DNA from: Paramecium octaurelia
Taxonomy: Eukaryota > Ciliophora > Oligohymenophorea > Peniculida > Parameciidae
Assembly (NCBI GenBank): GCA_905182995.1
Contig: CAJJDP010000053.1
Location: forward strand, 372,001-436,000
Reading direction: 5' to 3'
DNA: 64,000 bases
Shown here: positions 33,923-48,100 of the stretch, piece after piece
How the letters are laid out: each line of letters starts with the position of its first letter
Numbering within the stretch: position 1 is the stretch's first letter
Program-made: the position numbers and the translations under genes
Notes under the pieces: model-generated
The model's database searches: none
Seen by the model: only the letters and a program-made list of their open reading frames with translations
What the model was told of the DNA's origin: nothing

Positions 33923-34469
33923 NNNNNNNNNNNNNNNNNNNNNNNNNNNNNNNNNNNNNNNNNNNNNNNNNNNNNNNNNNNNNNNNNNNNNNNNNNNNNN
34001 NNNNNNNNNNNNNNNNNNNNNNNNNNNNNNNNNNNNNNNNNNNNNNNNNNNNNNNNNNNNNNNNNNNNNNNNNNNNNNNNNNNNNNNNNNNNNNNNNNNN
34101 NNNNNNNNNNNNNNNNNNNNNNNNNNNNNNNNNNNNNNNNNNNNNNNNNNNNNNNNNNNNNNNNNNNNNNNNNNNNNNNNNNNNNNNNNNNNNNNNNNNN
34201 NNNNNNNNNNNNNNNNNNNNNNNNNNNNNNNNNNNNNNNNNNNNNNNNNNNNNNNNNNNNNNNNNNNNNNNNNNNNNNNNNNNNNNNNNNNNNNNNNNNN
34301 NNNNNNNNNNNNNNNNNNNNNNNNNNNNNNNNNNNNNNNNNNNNNNNNNNNNNNNNNNNNNNNNNNNNNNNNNNNNNNNNNNNNNNNNNNNNNNNNNNNN
34401 NNNNNNNNNNNNNNNNNNNNNNNNNNNNNNNNNNNNNNNNNNNNNNNNNNNNNNNNNNNNNNNNNNNNN
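33923..34469. other. Assembly gap (547 N)
   Basis: Run of undetermined bases. Flanking sequence on both sides is AT-rich and not clearly coding. Confidence 0.99.
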
Positions 34470-36671
34470 ATAATTAGGTATTAAATATTATGAAAAGTTT
34501 AATCATATAACATTTTTACACATTTTCAAAACTCCTTTCCTTATTGGATTGTATTTAGAAGGTGAAAATGAATAAATTCCTCAATAGACTAATCTACAAT
34601 TTTGGTTGTAAAAAAATTCAATTAATTTTCCAACCATGAGCATTTAGAAATAAGCTAGAAAGTAGAATTTCAAAATTCAAATTGCATTGCTACAATCATC
34701 CGATTCTAGAATTAAAAAAAATATTATTCCTTTTCTTTAATTCCTATTTATAAATATCTCTGAAGAAAATTGAATATTTGTGTCTTGAAAACCAATAGCT
34801 ATAAATGAGGAAAAAACATTTCAAAAATGACCTCATGAAATAGATTAGCATCTCAATTCCCTTAGGCGATTTGCTCGGATAACTATATTATGATCTATGA
34901 TAAAGTTTTGAAAGTCAAAATAAAAATCATCATATTAAGTATTATTACTTTATAAATATTAAAGCGCGATTATAATGCTGTTAAATATTCAGTACATGAA
35001 ACTTCAAAAAATAAAGAAAATTTATGGAATGACCAAAAATAGAGAGTGAACGAGGAGTTTCAGGAAAAATATTATATAGGGTAAGAAATAGTAAAAATAA
35101 CATACAATATGAATTAAAAGAGAAATGAAAAGTTGAATTATAAATGCCATTTATCAAAGCATTTTTATTAATTTGAAGAAAACCAATGATCGTAATATTC
35201 AAGGAGGCATTCTAAAAGTCTACCATTTAATATTCTGGGGATATTATTTATGTTAGCAGCTTATACATTAATTAGAATTGCAAAATAGAGAAGGATAATG
35301 GTATTCTTGATAAATAGGAATATGGAGTAAAATAATGATCATTATAAAGCGAATAAAATAAAAATATGTAAGTTCTGTATGAGTTTAATTGACAAAATTC
35401 GCATTGACTTGATGTATTACTTTAACAAGCAGGATTAATTCCATCATCATCATAATATAAACTAGGGCAATTGCAAGTAGAGCTTGAAGGAATAAGGAAA
35501 TGAAACATATTTTGGAATTTTATTTCTTAATAATGAAATATTACAAGATATTTTAACAAAGAGAAAATGAAAAAATCCTCAAATGTATCTATCCTTGATG
35601 AAGTAGATTTACATAGAATACATATGTTCTAAATCCTTAACATCGAAAGTTGCATACTTAATAAATGAAAGAATTAATTAGAAGAAATCTTAAATAAGCG
35701 CTAGACTCAGTTATAATTGATCTTAGATTTCGAAAAACCCAATATTACTTGTTTAGGAATTAGAGCTTAATTTAATACTTATGATTAATATATCTTTCTT
35801 AGCCATCATTAATTTCTTTGATAATTATAAACATCTCTAATAGAAAACGCAATTTTAATCAAATCTTATTGTCTGATTAGAAAGGATTATATTTCAAAGA
35901 GTTTGTAGCTAGCCGAAATGTGAGCGAAAGATTTATTCATATTTATGAGCTGTATCTAAAGAAGTATAATATAAATATTAAAACGTAATTAATAATATTG
36001 ATCAGAAAATTATGTCTTTACTCTAAGATGTTATTAAGGCTATGAATTTGCTAGCTAGAAAATAACTGCTCGAAAAGTTAAATTATATAATTCATATAAG
36101 GATTATAAGTAAATTTGAAAATGAATGATTTATTAATTATAAGACCTTATTCAATTAAGCTAGTAATAATTAAAAAGAATGAGCTAAAACAATATAGCAC
36201 TTAACATTATGTTGTAAATTAATCTCTACCAGGAGTCTTAAATTGTAATTAAGTCGTAATTAAAGGAAAACCATTAAATAAAAGGTAATTATTATGAAAG
36301 GTTAAATTGGTTTGTATCCAATGTTAGGAGATCACAATTTTAAAGAAATATAATTTATATTTAAAATACTAAGCAAAGAAGAAATTTGCATAAAAATAGC
36401 AGTTGATTAAATGTAGGTAAGATGTTCTCTCTAAAAAGTAATTTAAATACTTAACTTTATCCATATTCTTGTATTAACCTCTAGGTAGGAAATAAGTTAG
36501 CATTTATGGGGAAATTAGTGAATATAAAGAGAAGGTAATGATAATATTATGAAATAGATATCACTTTAGAATCAATAATCAATATCTTTATCCATTTCCT
36601 TAGTATTTATTGATGGATCTTTTTCTTACTGTTGTATTATTTAATTAGAAATCAATGTTTCTTTAATTTGA
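34470..36671. other. Low-coding region, no gene asserted
   Basis: About 2.2 kb after the gap. TGA is spread over the plus-strand frames that I checked, and minus-strand frames are short and Phe/Leu/Ile-rich as expected from AT-rich non-coding DNA. Confidence 0.35.
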
Positions 36672-38123
36672 AATTATCCAAATACTCCAAACCAAAAAGA
36701 TATCCTTAATAAAGAACTTAACATTCTTTAATTGAATATTCATTTTTCAACTAATAAGTGGAAATTTAGAGAATTTCCAGTATTTGTAAAGAACCAAAAA
36801 GAAATTCCTTCACACCCCTCTTAAAAATCAAATTTTACAAGAGATAGCAAAAATTAATCAATAGATGTAGATCCATTTTAATTGATAACATATTATAAAA
36901 ATTAACAACTTTAGAGATATCTCTAAGAGAATTTATAAATAATATTAGATTAAATTTCTAATTTACAAAAATAAAAGGGGATGGAGGGCGAAGAAAGTCA
37001 GAAAATGCAGAAATATAAAGAACTAAATAATGTACATCAATAGAAAATTTTTGTTCTTGAAATTTAACTGTAAGTCTCCATCCTATAATCGAATATTCTT
37101 AAAATAAGGTAAAATACGGAATATTTTACAAACATATAATTTAATAATTTTAACTCCTCAATAAGATAGAAAAAATATACTTAAATCATCTTGAATGGAA
37201 CCTAACGTTACTAAATCAAGTGTTTTACATATTTATTCAAAGTTTATTTCAGGAATTAGAAATCCATTCTGTTTATAATTTATTAACCAAAAACTCACAC
37301 ATATAAATTTTATTGCCTAGTTATTTAGTCTATATGATGCTTAGGTTTTTTTGGAATACGAACTTATTTGTTTACTTAGACTTAATGATTTAATTCTGAG
37401 TTTTTATTTCTTGAAATTTCCTATTAATGGCTTAAACTCTTAGACAATCAATTAATCTAAATCAATAAGAATAATAATAGAAAGACATATTCCAATAATA
37501 TTTTGATTAAATCTATTTTAATCATTTAGAGTAGGTATTAATAGATGGCAAAATAAAATCATTTAATTATGTACACGGAGATTTCTGATTCAGAATACTT
37601 ATATACTCATATTCTCAATTTGATATTTTCAACCTACTTAATGTCTTGTTAGAGCAGTAATTAATAATTCACTTAATCCTTTATAATTGATAATTTTCAA
37701 ATTTATAGGTTGTAACCTTTAAATATTTAAAGAAATTTTGGAAGTGGTGACCTTTAAGATTATAGAACTCTCTATAATTTTATTGATAGTTAAAGCTTTA
37801 GTAGGTATTAGTTTCCCTTTTCTAATTAAGGGTAATATAGGTATGAAATTTAACATAGGAGTTCCACAGATCTAAATTATGAATCTAAAGGTGAATTAAG
37901 ATCCATTTAGCATTCTGATTTCCTTTACTCAGGCATATTTGAATCTATTCAAAAAACCAATTCAAGTTAAGAGTATTAATCACAATTAATTAAAACCTTA
38001 AAAAGTTTAATAATAAGTGCATCCTCAGTTTGGAGTTCTGCTTATTGGCTGTATCTTTTAATATCGCAATGGCATCATCCATCTTTCAATTTCGAAAAAC
38101 TTAGTTCTGCAAAGATTTAAATT
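36672..38123 (+). CDS. Hypothetical gene, exon structure uncertain (about 450 codons)
   Basis: One plus-strand frame is open from 36672 to 38123 apart from two TGAs close together (37335 and 37386). A 25-nt intron (GTTATTTAGT...CTTAG, about 37316-37340) would remove the first but shifts into another open frame (LVFLEYELICLLRL). The first part encodes FSTNKWKFREFPVFVKNQKE and a Gln/Lys coiled segment. The second encodes DYRTLYNFIDSQSFSRYQF and an aromatic stretch (SSVWSSAYWLYLLISQW) that may be a membrane helix. No family is recognised, and the start is unknown. The combined open length makes coding likely, but the exact product is not settled and decay cannot be excluded. Confidence 0.4.
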
Positions 38124-41100
38124 TGAAGCAATCTATTTAGTTAGCACCTCCAATCAGATCAGCCAAATGAAAAATAGGGTCAGCCGAACTCTGAAAGGCT
38201 AAAGAAGTTGATTAATTTTCTGGCGCAATCAAATTCTTATTTATATGGATCTGATGGGAAAGTGAAGATTCTTCAGAGTCAAATAAACATCAGGACGCAG
38301 GAGTACGACAATCTCAATGAAAAAGATTAGCATTATTGATCAAAAAAATATTGGAGGGAATGATGCTGAGGACCAGATGTTCTAATTATTAAATTGTCAT
38401 TAGAAGTGTAAGGAGTTGAGATAGATTTGAATTTAAATAAATTTATAAAATTTTAGATTTCAGGATAATAAGAATCAAAATTCTATCAAGATAATCGAAA
38501 AATCGTTTTGATTATAAAGCATTCAAATCTTTATCAACTGCTAAAATAATGATATCATATTTATTCTAATAACTAAAATAAAAGTTGAAAACCATTAAAA
38601 AAAGAGGCATCCACACTCATTTAATTACTGCAATAATCAACTAAGTATTAGTTTGGATATGTAACTTCTATAAAGTTACTTTGATAGTTTTTCTGTTGTA
38701 ATTAAGATGATTGGATTCAAAATATAAATTTGATAGTTTAATTTCTTCAATGTATTACTTTTTTTAGATAATGGATGGATTCTTTGGAGGATAGGGTAAG
38801 ATAGTCTTCTTCATACTATTTATCAATAAGTTTCCTGATTGTGAGAATTCAATAATCTCTCTTTCAACAATGAATTAGTTTCAGAAATTCATACCAGAGA
38901 TCCAATCATTTTTGAATCTGTGTGCATTCTAAAATTCTTTCAAATACGAATGGTCAAACTCAATGCTGAGATCAATTTATTAAGATTGGAATATATTGTT
39001 TCTAGTTTACTTACAATCTGAGAAAACTTAATCATGTTGATCGGCTAAACAGCTGATTAATATGATTCTTAGAACTTAATTCTTATTCAATTAACCATTT
39101 TAATAAAAATATGCTTAGGATTGTAAAAAGAATTGAAAGACTGCCTAACAATAGTAATATTCTGTTTGAGCAATCAAATGAAAAAAGAGAACAAGTAAAT
39201 GAATCTAAAACCTATTTGATAGGAGTTACTTCTTCAAAATTGCTTGAAAGTAAAGTGATCTTTCTAACATATAGGCTTAATGTGTCCCAAAATAATTATA
39301 TGTAATGACAGAGCTTGCAAGATGCTTTGACCTTGAAAACCTGGTCAAATAATGACAATGAAGATTTATTCATTTGGTTTTGAACACAGTCAAACAATAC
39401 TTTTTATAGAGTTCTCTTCCATAAATTGAATCAGATATGAAATTATGGCTAATCGTACAAATTATACTACTCAATTGCTCGATTTTTTATATGTATTACT
39501 TGAACCTTCAAATCATGATAGATGCTGAAGATCTAAAGAATTCATTTAGCTATTACCTAATTAAAGTGAAAACAAAGTATTGAATAAACTAATGGAAGGA
39601 CAAATAAATAAAAACTATCTCAATTTCATATAAAATAAGTCGATAATCGCCTAAGAAATATGCTTATACTTGAAAAAGTCCTTTGGGATTTAACCTACTA
39701 TAGATTAAAAATTTATTTTTTTACTTAGTATAGATCATGGGGAACTAAATAACTCTAAGGTAAAAGAATAAAGAAGATGATGGTAATAAGATTGGAAGGA
39801 ATATTATTAAAATTAAGAACCAATTTATTATAAAATTGTGGTGTAAAGTAATTTAATCACTGTTAAACTCAAAAAACTAGAGAAACTATTGCCCAAGATT
39901 AGCCGGGATAGAATAGCCAACAATTATAGAAGTAGTGAGCAGTGCTATCAAATAACGGCAGCTGAGAATAAGATGACAAATTAATAGATTCTACGATGAT
40001 AAACTGAGAATGGATGAATATAATAAAAATGGATGTTGAAGCAACAACTGATTGAATCGAACAATCTCGAACTTTCATGCACATAGAATAGCATTATTCT
40101 GTTAAGCATTAGTATATATAATTATTCAACAAAATTCACCTTATAACTAAGTTACCTTTGATTGATACATATAACAGGTAACATGGAAAAAATCAAATAA
40201 CTTCTATCAAATTTGGCCTTCAATTTAATGAAATTAATAAACATAAAGCTATTTAATGAAGTTTAATTACGCTTCTGATCTAACTAGATTGAACTAACAA
40301 GAGAGTTTTTATTCCTTATTGATTTAATTTAGCTCAGATATATAAATATCAAGTAAAATTAATTTTGTTATTTAATATTATTATGTTTAACTTAAACCCC
40401 ATGTTATATTCAATATATTTTCTCTTTCTGCAATAGTGGCTTTTGATTATAGAAAATAAGAATGATGTTGTTGAAATTAAAATTCAGTTTTTATCTAAGT
40501 ATGTATTCGTATAATATCTAGCTGTTATGCTAACAGCAAATTTTTGTATAAAATGGATAATTACAGAAAGTTTTTAGATGACTTATTTTAGAAGTTATGT
40601 TTGATGATGTACTAAATGCTTGAATTTAATTGATGCAGTCATTTATCTATATTAATAGTCTATCTGGGTAGTTAATATAAATTAACGAAATCCACTTTAA
40701 TTATTCTTAAGCCTTATAGAAGAACTTATATAAATGAATCGAAAACAAAATTGGAAGTTAAATCCTTTGAAATCCATACGACAACTAATAAGTTTAAGAA
40801 ATGCAGTGTTTTACTCTTGAAATTTTAACCTCACTTATATTTATTAACCCTTAAAGAGTTTCAAGATTGTAAAATTAAAGCATCCGATCTAACATCCTTT
40901 AAACCTTTTCTAATTGATTTATACTGAGTATTATTAAAGTACTTTCTCAAAAAGGGATAGGAATTTTCATCCCTTAACTGTTAGATTAATGTTATGATAT
41001 ATTGATCTTATAATCAAAAACAAAATAAAATAATAATTTAGTTTCTTATTCAAAACAAAAAGAATAATTTGAAGACTCTAATATCTAAATTAATGAAAAC

Positions 41101-44100
41101 TGAATTTATTGAGAATAAATCTTAATCCTGCATTTTTATTAAACATATGAAATGTTAAATTTATATTCCATTTAATTTATTTTAAATTAAACTATTTTGT
41201 TCAAAATTAAAAGGTTCTTTAAATGTTTTTATAAGTCGTGAAAGTTATTTCCATGAGTTTATATTTTTTGCACTCTTCGATAATTTTTGGATGAGATAAT
41301 CTAAAGTAAAAAATTATCTCTTTTTGGAATATAACATTTACCTCTTAACTCCTTGTGCTATTTAAGATCTTAATAGATAATCAATTTATGAATCAACAAT
41401 TGGTTATCTACTAAGATTTAAAATGTCAGTTGAAATAACTACTTTATTGTTATTCTTAAATGATTAATCTCTAATTTTAATCACTATGGTAGAAATTTAA
41501 TAAAATATTACTTATATTTCACATTATAGCTTTTCCACTCTAAAATTCGCACTTGCTGAAGACTCCTTGGTTTGTAATTAAAGTCTGCTCAGTAGAAGCC
41601 TTTTTTGTAAAATGTGCAAATGCAGCCCTCATACCAACATTTTAAATATTGTAAACCTTTGAGATCTATAGATATTTATATCTTTATTTATTATCATTCT
41701 TAACTCTAAGTGTTCGATAGAATTACCTTTGAGATTCTTCTTTATGTTGATAGGGTTTTTGTTGTCCAGGGTGTATTCCTTCTTCTTTTGTTGTAGGATT
41801 CTTTCAATATGTATTTTAAATCTATTCTTTATTAGAACTACTTTAATTGTGCCATTTAATGTGAGTCATAAAGTAAGAAAATTCAATTCTTGGCTGGCGT
41901 TTCCTGATAAACTGTTGATTTTTACGAACTGGACGCTTGAATTCAAAAACTCTCGAAAACATTCTATCAAAAAAAATTTTGAAAATATTTATATATAATA
42001 AATAATTTCTTCCTAATTTAATATAATTCATAATTAATCGAATCATCTAGCTAAAATAAATTGGAGAATAACTATTTAACAAATTCATCTTAAGACTTCT
42101 TTAATTCTGATCGGTGGTTTCTCGAATTTATTTAATAAGCGAATAAATAAACTAAAGTCACTTTTTTCTCAAATAGATTGTCCAACTCTAGATTATTTTT
42201 CATAAAGCTTCTTACTTTTATTGCTCAATTACAAAATTATCCTCTTAAACAGGTATTATGCTCTTTATAATTATATTCCTTTGAGTTAGAAAAAAATAAA
42301 AAAGTTTAATTAAAATTAGAATAAATTTTCAACCACCATCTATTTCCCTTTAAGAAAATTTAATCCTTTTTTTGGAAAATATTAAAGTTTTAAATCCAAC
42401 AAGCATTTATAGTTACTCACAAAATTATTACTGATTAATAAATAAAATACAAAATAAATGAAATTTCTTATCCATTTAAAAATTAGTTTACAATAATATA
42501 AGTATTAAATATTATTAAAGGTTGAATTAATTAGAATAAGTTGTAAAATATGTGTTTTACTTTTTGTAAGTAAGCCAAAATATTAATAAATCCATCTTAA
42601 TTTCATGTATAAGCCACTCTTTAACAGCTAAAAAGCTACTAATCCAGCATATTCTTAGTTTAGATAATATTATAATATGTACAGAGCGAATTATATACCT
42701 GATTTGAATAATACATTAAAAAGAAGATTATTAGTATATTATTCTTCCCAAAAGTATAGGAATTTAACGTTTAGAAAGATATTAAATATGATTTAGTGTA
42801 TATTATTTGTATTTTTTTAATATTTATAAATCTAATATTAAATTCATTTTTGAGGGAGTTAGAATTCCTAAATGTTAACCCTTTTGAAGTTAAGAAAAGT
42901 AAAACAAACACGAAAAACTGATGAAGATGAATTCCTATGTATAAAGTGTTTAATCGAGAAAATTGATTTTAAAATATGGCTTTGGTTGAGGAGATAAAAC
43001 AAAGATTTAATAAATGAAAGTAAATAATTGAGCAACAATATCAATAAGTTTTAAAGAAAAATTCTTTATTTATTAATTGAATCATAAGTAAAGAATTGTG
43101 TCTATCAATAATAATATAGACAGAGTGTAATGAAGAAAGAATTAGATGAATCAGATTAAAACCATTGTTTTTATTTTGAAGAAAATATAAGAATTTTATC
43201 AAGAAATTACAAGGATCATTCAAATTGAAGTTTCAAAAGAATTGGAGAAATCTCATGATAGCAATTTTCCTCTACCTTTACGACAAGGAAATCAACCTAT
43301 TAAGTATACAAAAGAGCTTCGGTTTCACTTGCCATACATACCTTAAAGAGAAGTCCTGAATTCTAGGTAATTCAAATGATAAGAATTTTATTTTCTTGTG
43401 GGTGAAAGAAAATGAGGAATGGGCAATGGAGCAGTTAATATAATTTAAAAGTTATGAAATTATGAGTAATTAAGGGAAGACAAAAACTCCCTAATTACTT
43501 GAAATATCATTCAAGATAAAATTCAAATTGTAGATGTTAATTCCTAAAATCGGTGGATGTGTGTAATGAGTATCATTAGGGATTGGCATATTTGAAATAT
43601 TTTATAAGATAAAAAAAATACTAGTTAGTGGCTACCTATAATTTAGGTTATAAAATAATAAAAAAAACAGAACAAGATCAGATATCAATTAATAATCGAT
43701 TATTAATTCATAATATAATAATGGTTATTATTATTGATATCTAATTATTGGAGTAACTAATTTATGTATGTATTATTATTGCCATTACTCAATTAAACAA
43801 CAGAAAGTAAATTTATTGTCATTCAAACCAAGAATTTTAAGAAGAATTTAAAAACACTAATCTTTACATTATGATATCCTGAAATGCAGAATAAACCTTC
43901 CAGAATATTGAGAAATTGTATTTATAATTTGTGCTAGATATTCAATGTACTTTATGATAAATCAAAGAAATAAACAATTTGAATTTGGTGATATCTCTTG
44001 TAAGATTAAATTTTTTTTTTAGCAAATGTTGTAAATACTCATGCGTTATTCAATTAATTTAACCTTAAAAGTGTGGTATTAATATATCTAATTTTTAGAG

Positions 44101-45174
44101 TATATATTATTTTTACTGTTTTACTTTAACTTGGAGTATAAAATGAAAATCCAGATTCCATTTAAAAAATTATAGTCCTTTGACTATTTTGTTTCTTATA
44201 TTTGATTCATATTTTTAAAGCCTTTCTTTAAACATTACACTATATATGAACTTTAGTTAATTTAGCTCCTTCTTTTGAGAAATTAAGAGTCGAAATTAAT
44301 TGATTACTTTAAAATAGAATGCCATAATAAATTAAAGTAGAACACAAATTTTTAACATTTTATAAAAATAGCTCTATAGATTATTGATAGATTTAATAGA
44401 TCTGCCAATAATTAAAGCATTTAAGGAATCAACATAAAATGACTTCATCTTGATAAAGTATTCTAATCAAAATAAAATTAAAATTTATCCCGATTTTACA
44501 ATGACTATGACGATGAGTCAATATAAAATATCGTAAATCCTATAGAATATACACAAGATTTTCAGTAATACACAAGCTCTTTTCATAGGTTTATAGGCAA
44601 AATAGATTTAGATATTCCTGTTTTTTTGGTGCCAACGAAATAGATTGCAATTTGACAACCTGAGAAAAATGGCACTTCATGTGACATTACCTGAATACTC
44701 TTACATGATATGAAATATTAAACCACAAGTTAATATGATAAAAGTTAATTTTTGAAAGTTCTTCCGACTCATTCTGCAATTCATTGTTATACTATTGAAA
44801 ATGCCATTTGGTTATATCTTACGATAATTATTACTCTAAAGTACCAAAAATTTTTTGTTAGAATTAATGGGGAAAAAATTTAAATTAAAGAAAAAGCCTT
44901 TAAATCTAACTCTTATAATATTAAATAGCTAAATCAGCTTATATGTGTCATGCAAATCGTTGTTATCTATTGATGAAGACAATGATGAACAATTTTTCAT
45001 TTTCATTTTGATTGTTAAATTGTGTTAGTTGAGCTTATGATTAAATTTAAAAGGGGATTATAACAATATGAAGTCTCAATTATTTTAAAATAAATTTGTA
45101 ATTCTATTACAATCAAATATATTGTCTTAAATTTTTGAAAATCTTGATAGAAATACAAAATTTCAAAATAAAAA
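38124..45174. other. Long low-coding region with scattered open fragments
   Basis: About 7 kb. The frame of the preceding gene continues after its TGA with a low-complexity piece (NLFSQHLQSDQPNEKQGQ) to about 38340. A frame near 38770-39030 encodes MDGFFGGQGKIVFFILFINK and a Phe/Ser-rich stretch. Another at 39110-39390 encodes LRIVKRIERLPNNSNILFEQ and could be extended by a 30-nt GTG...CAG splice. None could be joined into a gene. From about 41000 to 45170 I see no convincing coding sequence at all. The region may hold decayed genes or a large intergenic space before the giant GTPase gene. Confidence 0.4.
43679..43743. repeat. Imperfect inverted repeat
   Basis: Arms AGATATCAATTAATAAT at the left and ATTATTATTGATATCT at the right are reverse complements apart from two bases. 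A second small palindrome (AATAATCGATTATT) sits next to the left arm. It could form a hairpin. It lies in non-coding AT-rich DNA, so low complexity may explain it. Confidence 0.5.
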
Positions 45175-48100
45175 ATGCAAAAAGAAGATGATTTTGAATT
45201 AAACATATAAGATAAAGCAATAGAAGAAAAAATAATAGCACTTTTTTAAGAAATAAAAGAAGGAATTGTGTTGGAGAGTAATGATATTTTAGATGATTTG
45301 AACCCACTAATGTCTAATTTATGCGATTAAGACAAGAATAAAGTTGTATAGGCCCTAAATAAACATTTTAGAGATTATGAATTTTTAAAAAGTGGTAATT
45401 ATTGGCTTCAAGAAGAGATTGATCCCAATAAGGAAGAAATTGATTATATATCATTTTACGAATCTGACAGAGAAAATAATAATTATGAATCTATTTTAGA
45501 TTATTTGAAGGTGCCCGAATATAGAAGATAGAATTAGATTCCTATTGAATTTTTTGCTAATCTATAATTACTCATAAAATTGAAGATAAAGTCTTTATTA
45601 GTTTTCGATTTACTAGACTATAACTTAGATAAAAAGGATTTAACTTAAATTGAAATCTTGAAAATTTTATTAGAATTATTCTACTGTAACTAAATGTTTA
45701 CTGATGATGAATAAAAAACTTTTGAACAAGTAATAGGATCCCTATTATAAAAATAAATATATGAAGTATAGTATTACATGGAGAATTTAGAAAAGGATGA
45801 TCCATAAAATTTTAGGACCTTTGTGTAAAACTTTTTACAAAAATTACAATTAAAATGTATTAGCGAGACTGACAGCGATTTATAAACTTTTTTGCAAGCT
45901 AATTAAAGATATAGGATGTTATTGATGAGTTTTAACAAGGAAATAATAAATCTAAGATCACATTTATAATAATAAATAAGCTCATTAATTTAAATACCAG
46001 TTGAATAATGCTAATTTGTTCAAATTATATCATATATAAGCGATATAGAAAATAATGATCAACTTAACGACATGTATTTACAAACTGTCTTCTATTATTG
46101 GAAAAAGTATTGTATTAAATATAATTTGCAAAATGATCTCAAAATTTAAGAAGATAGTTTATCAAAATTACCTAATAATGAACGAAAATTAATATTTATT
46201 GAAAGGTATTTATAAAAATAAAAATCTAAAATATAAGATACCATATACTTATTTGTTATTCATAGAATCTGCTATTATATGGAAAAAATAGATAATATAC
46301 TATGCAGTGATTAATACGAAAAGGTTATTAAGACTATGACAAAGAATATGGAAGTCTATCAATCAAAGAAATAATATCCTATGTATAAAATTTTAAAAGA
46401 TAATTCTAAATTTATGGAGTATTGGAAAATAATCCAATCACTAAGATTTTATAAATAGGAAAAAGTTGAATAAAACAATCAAACTGCAAATCTCATTACA
46501 AACCTTTTATGGATATATAATCAAAATGTTAGTTTGTTCAATATATTAAATAAAATTACATAAATAAAAAAACAAACTTTTAAAGAATATGCAATACTAA
46601 TATATGAAGAAATAATTTAAATAAAAATTAACTGTGATACTAATTTAGATACTCATATTTTACAAAAAAATTTTCTAAGAATCATTTATGCCATTTCCCC
46701 CAAAGAAGAAAATAATTACTTGTTACTAAGAAATTTACACGATCATTATGGAAGTCTTTTGAGGGCACCACTAATCTTAGAAGCAAATTTTTTTATAAAT
46801 AGTAGATTAGACCAAAAATCAATTTCCTTCTTTGCAAAAATTGGCAGGAAATTCATTGTAATACATAATGTATTTCCAACCTAAACTCTTTAAAATTTGG
46901 CTTATGACCTGGTGAATTATTTGATGTCGAATAATAAATCTATGATATAAGAATGTCTTTAAAGTTTGAAATGTATTTTTGCAATAAAATCTTTAGTCCT
47001 ACCAGAAGATTTACAACCCATTTAAAAACTTATTGAGAATTTTAGCATAAATGCTTTGGAACATTTAATCGTCATCAATAAAAGCTAAAATATTTCCCTT
47101 TCTTCAGTTAAATTATCAATTTATGCCATTTTTTGTTATTTTTAAAAAGTAGGCTAATCTCTATTTGCAAAAGTGGAATAATATTTATAGAAAATTTTTA
47201 AAGATAAATGCTATTATTTTCCCTTTGTTTTTTAATGTCTAAGAAATAAAATTAGTATCGAAAAGATAAATAAAATTGTTGAATTGTAATATTCTTTTTG
47301 TTTTTATAATGAGGATAGCTTGTTAAAATTATGCTAAGAAGTATTTCAATAGGATGAATAGCTATATCAAGAATGGTTAAAAATATAAAAACCATCTTAA
47401 GTAATGCTGTCCATTGAGTATCTAAAAATTAAAAAAAGTTAATAATTTTACCCTAAAAAAATGGATATTCCTTTAGAAGATTTCAACATATCATTATCCG
47501 AATATAGTGAATAAGAATAAAAATAAGTTTTTTCAAATTGGATTTAAGATATGACTGATTCATAAAAGTTTAAGTAAATAATTCCTTTATTTTTTAATAT
47601 AATAAAAAGAGGGGAATCACCTCAAGATGTCTTAATTTTAGCCAACTAAACTTTACAAAAAGATAGGAAAATCGCAGATGGAATTGGATGTTTGAATTTA
47701 AAATCTCTATTTTAGATTTTCTTCAATAATGCAAATGATGAATTAAAATTCATCTTGATGAAATTTTTTTCAAAAGAATTTCCAATCCCATTTTTGTATT
47801 AAAATCCAATTTTGGATAATCTTAACTCAAAAACTGAATTATTGCTTTTAAATAGCAATTTGTTTTATTTTTTTGATTAAGGTTATACTATAATTAATTT
47901 ATCATTGAGTCAAAATCAAAAGAAAATTGGAAAAACAGATCTTATAAATAAAATCTTTTATTAAAGAGAAAAGTTTGAAACCAGTGACTCATGTCTAATG
48001 AATTCCAATACGATTGATATTATGTTTGATTTTGAATTCAATAATTCAAGAAATTTTATTGTGGCTGATGCTCATGGACAGATTATTTTTGAAATCTTAT

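Noticed and set aside
33891-34484. Reading frame crossing the second N gap
   Set aside because: Same artefact: it consists almost entirely of undetermined bases.
41729-42046. Overlapping hydrophobic plus- and minus-strand frames
   Set aside because: Both have the composition expected from random AT-rich DNA, with no splice support or motif.
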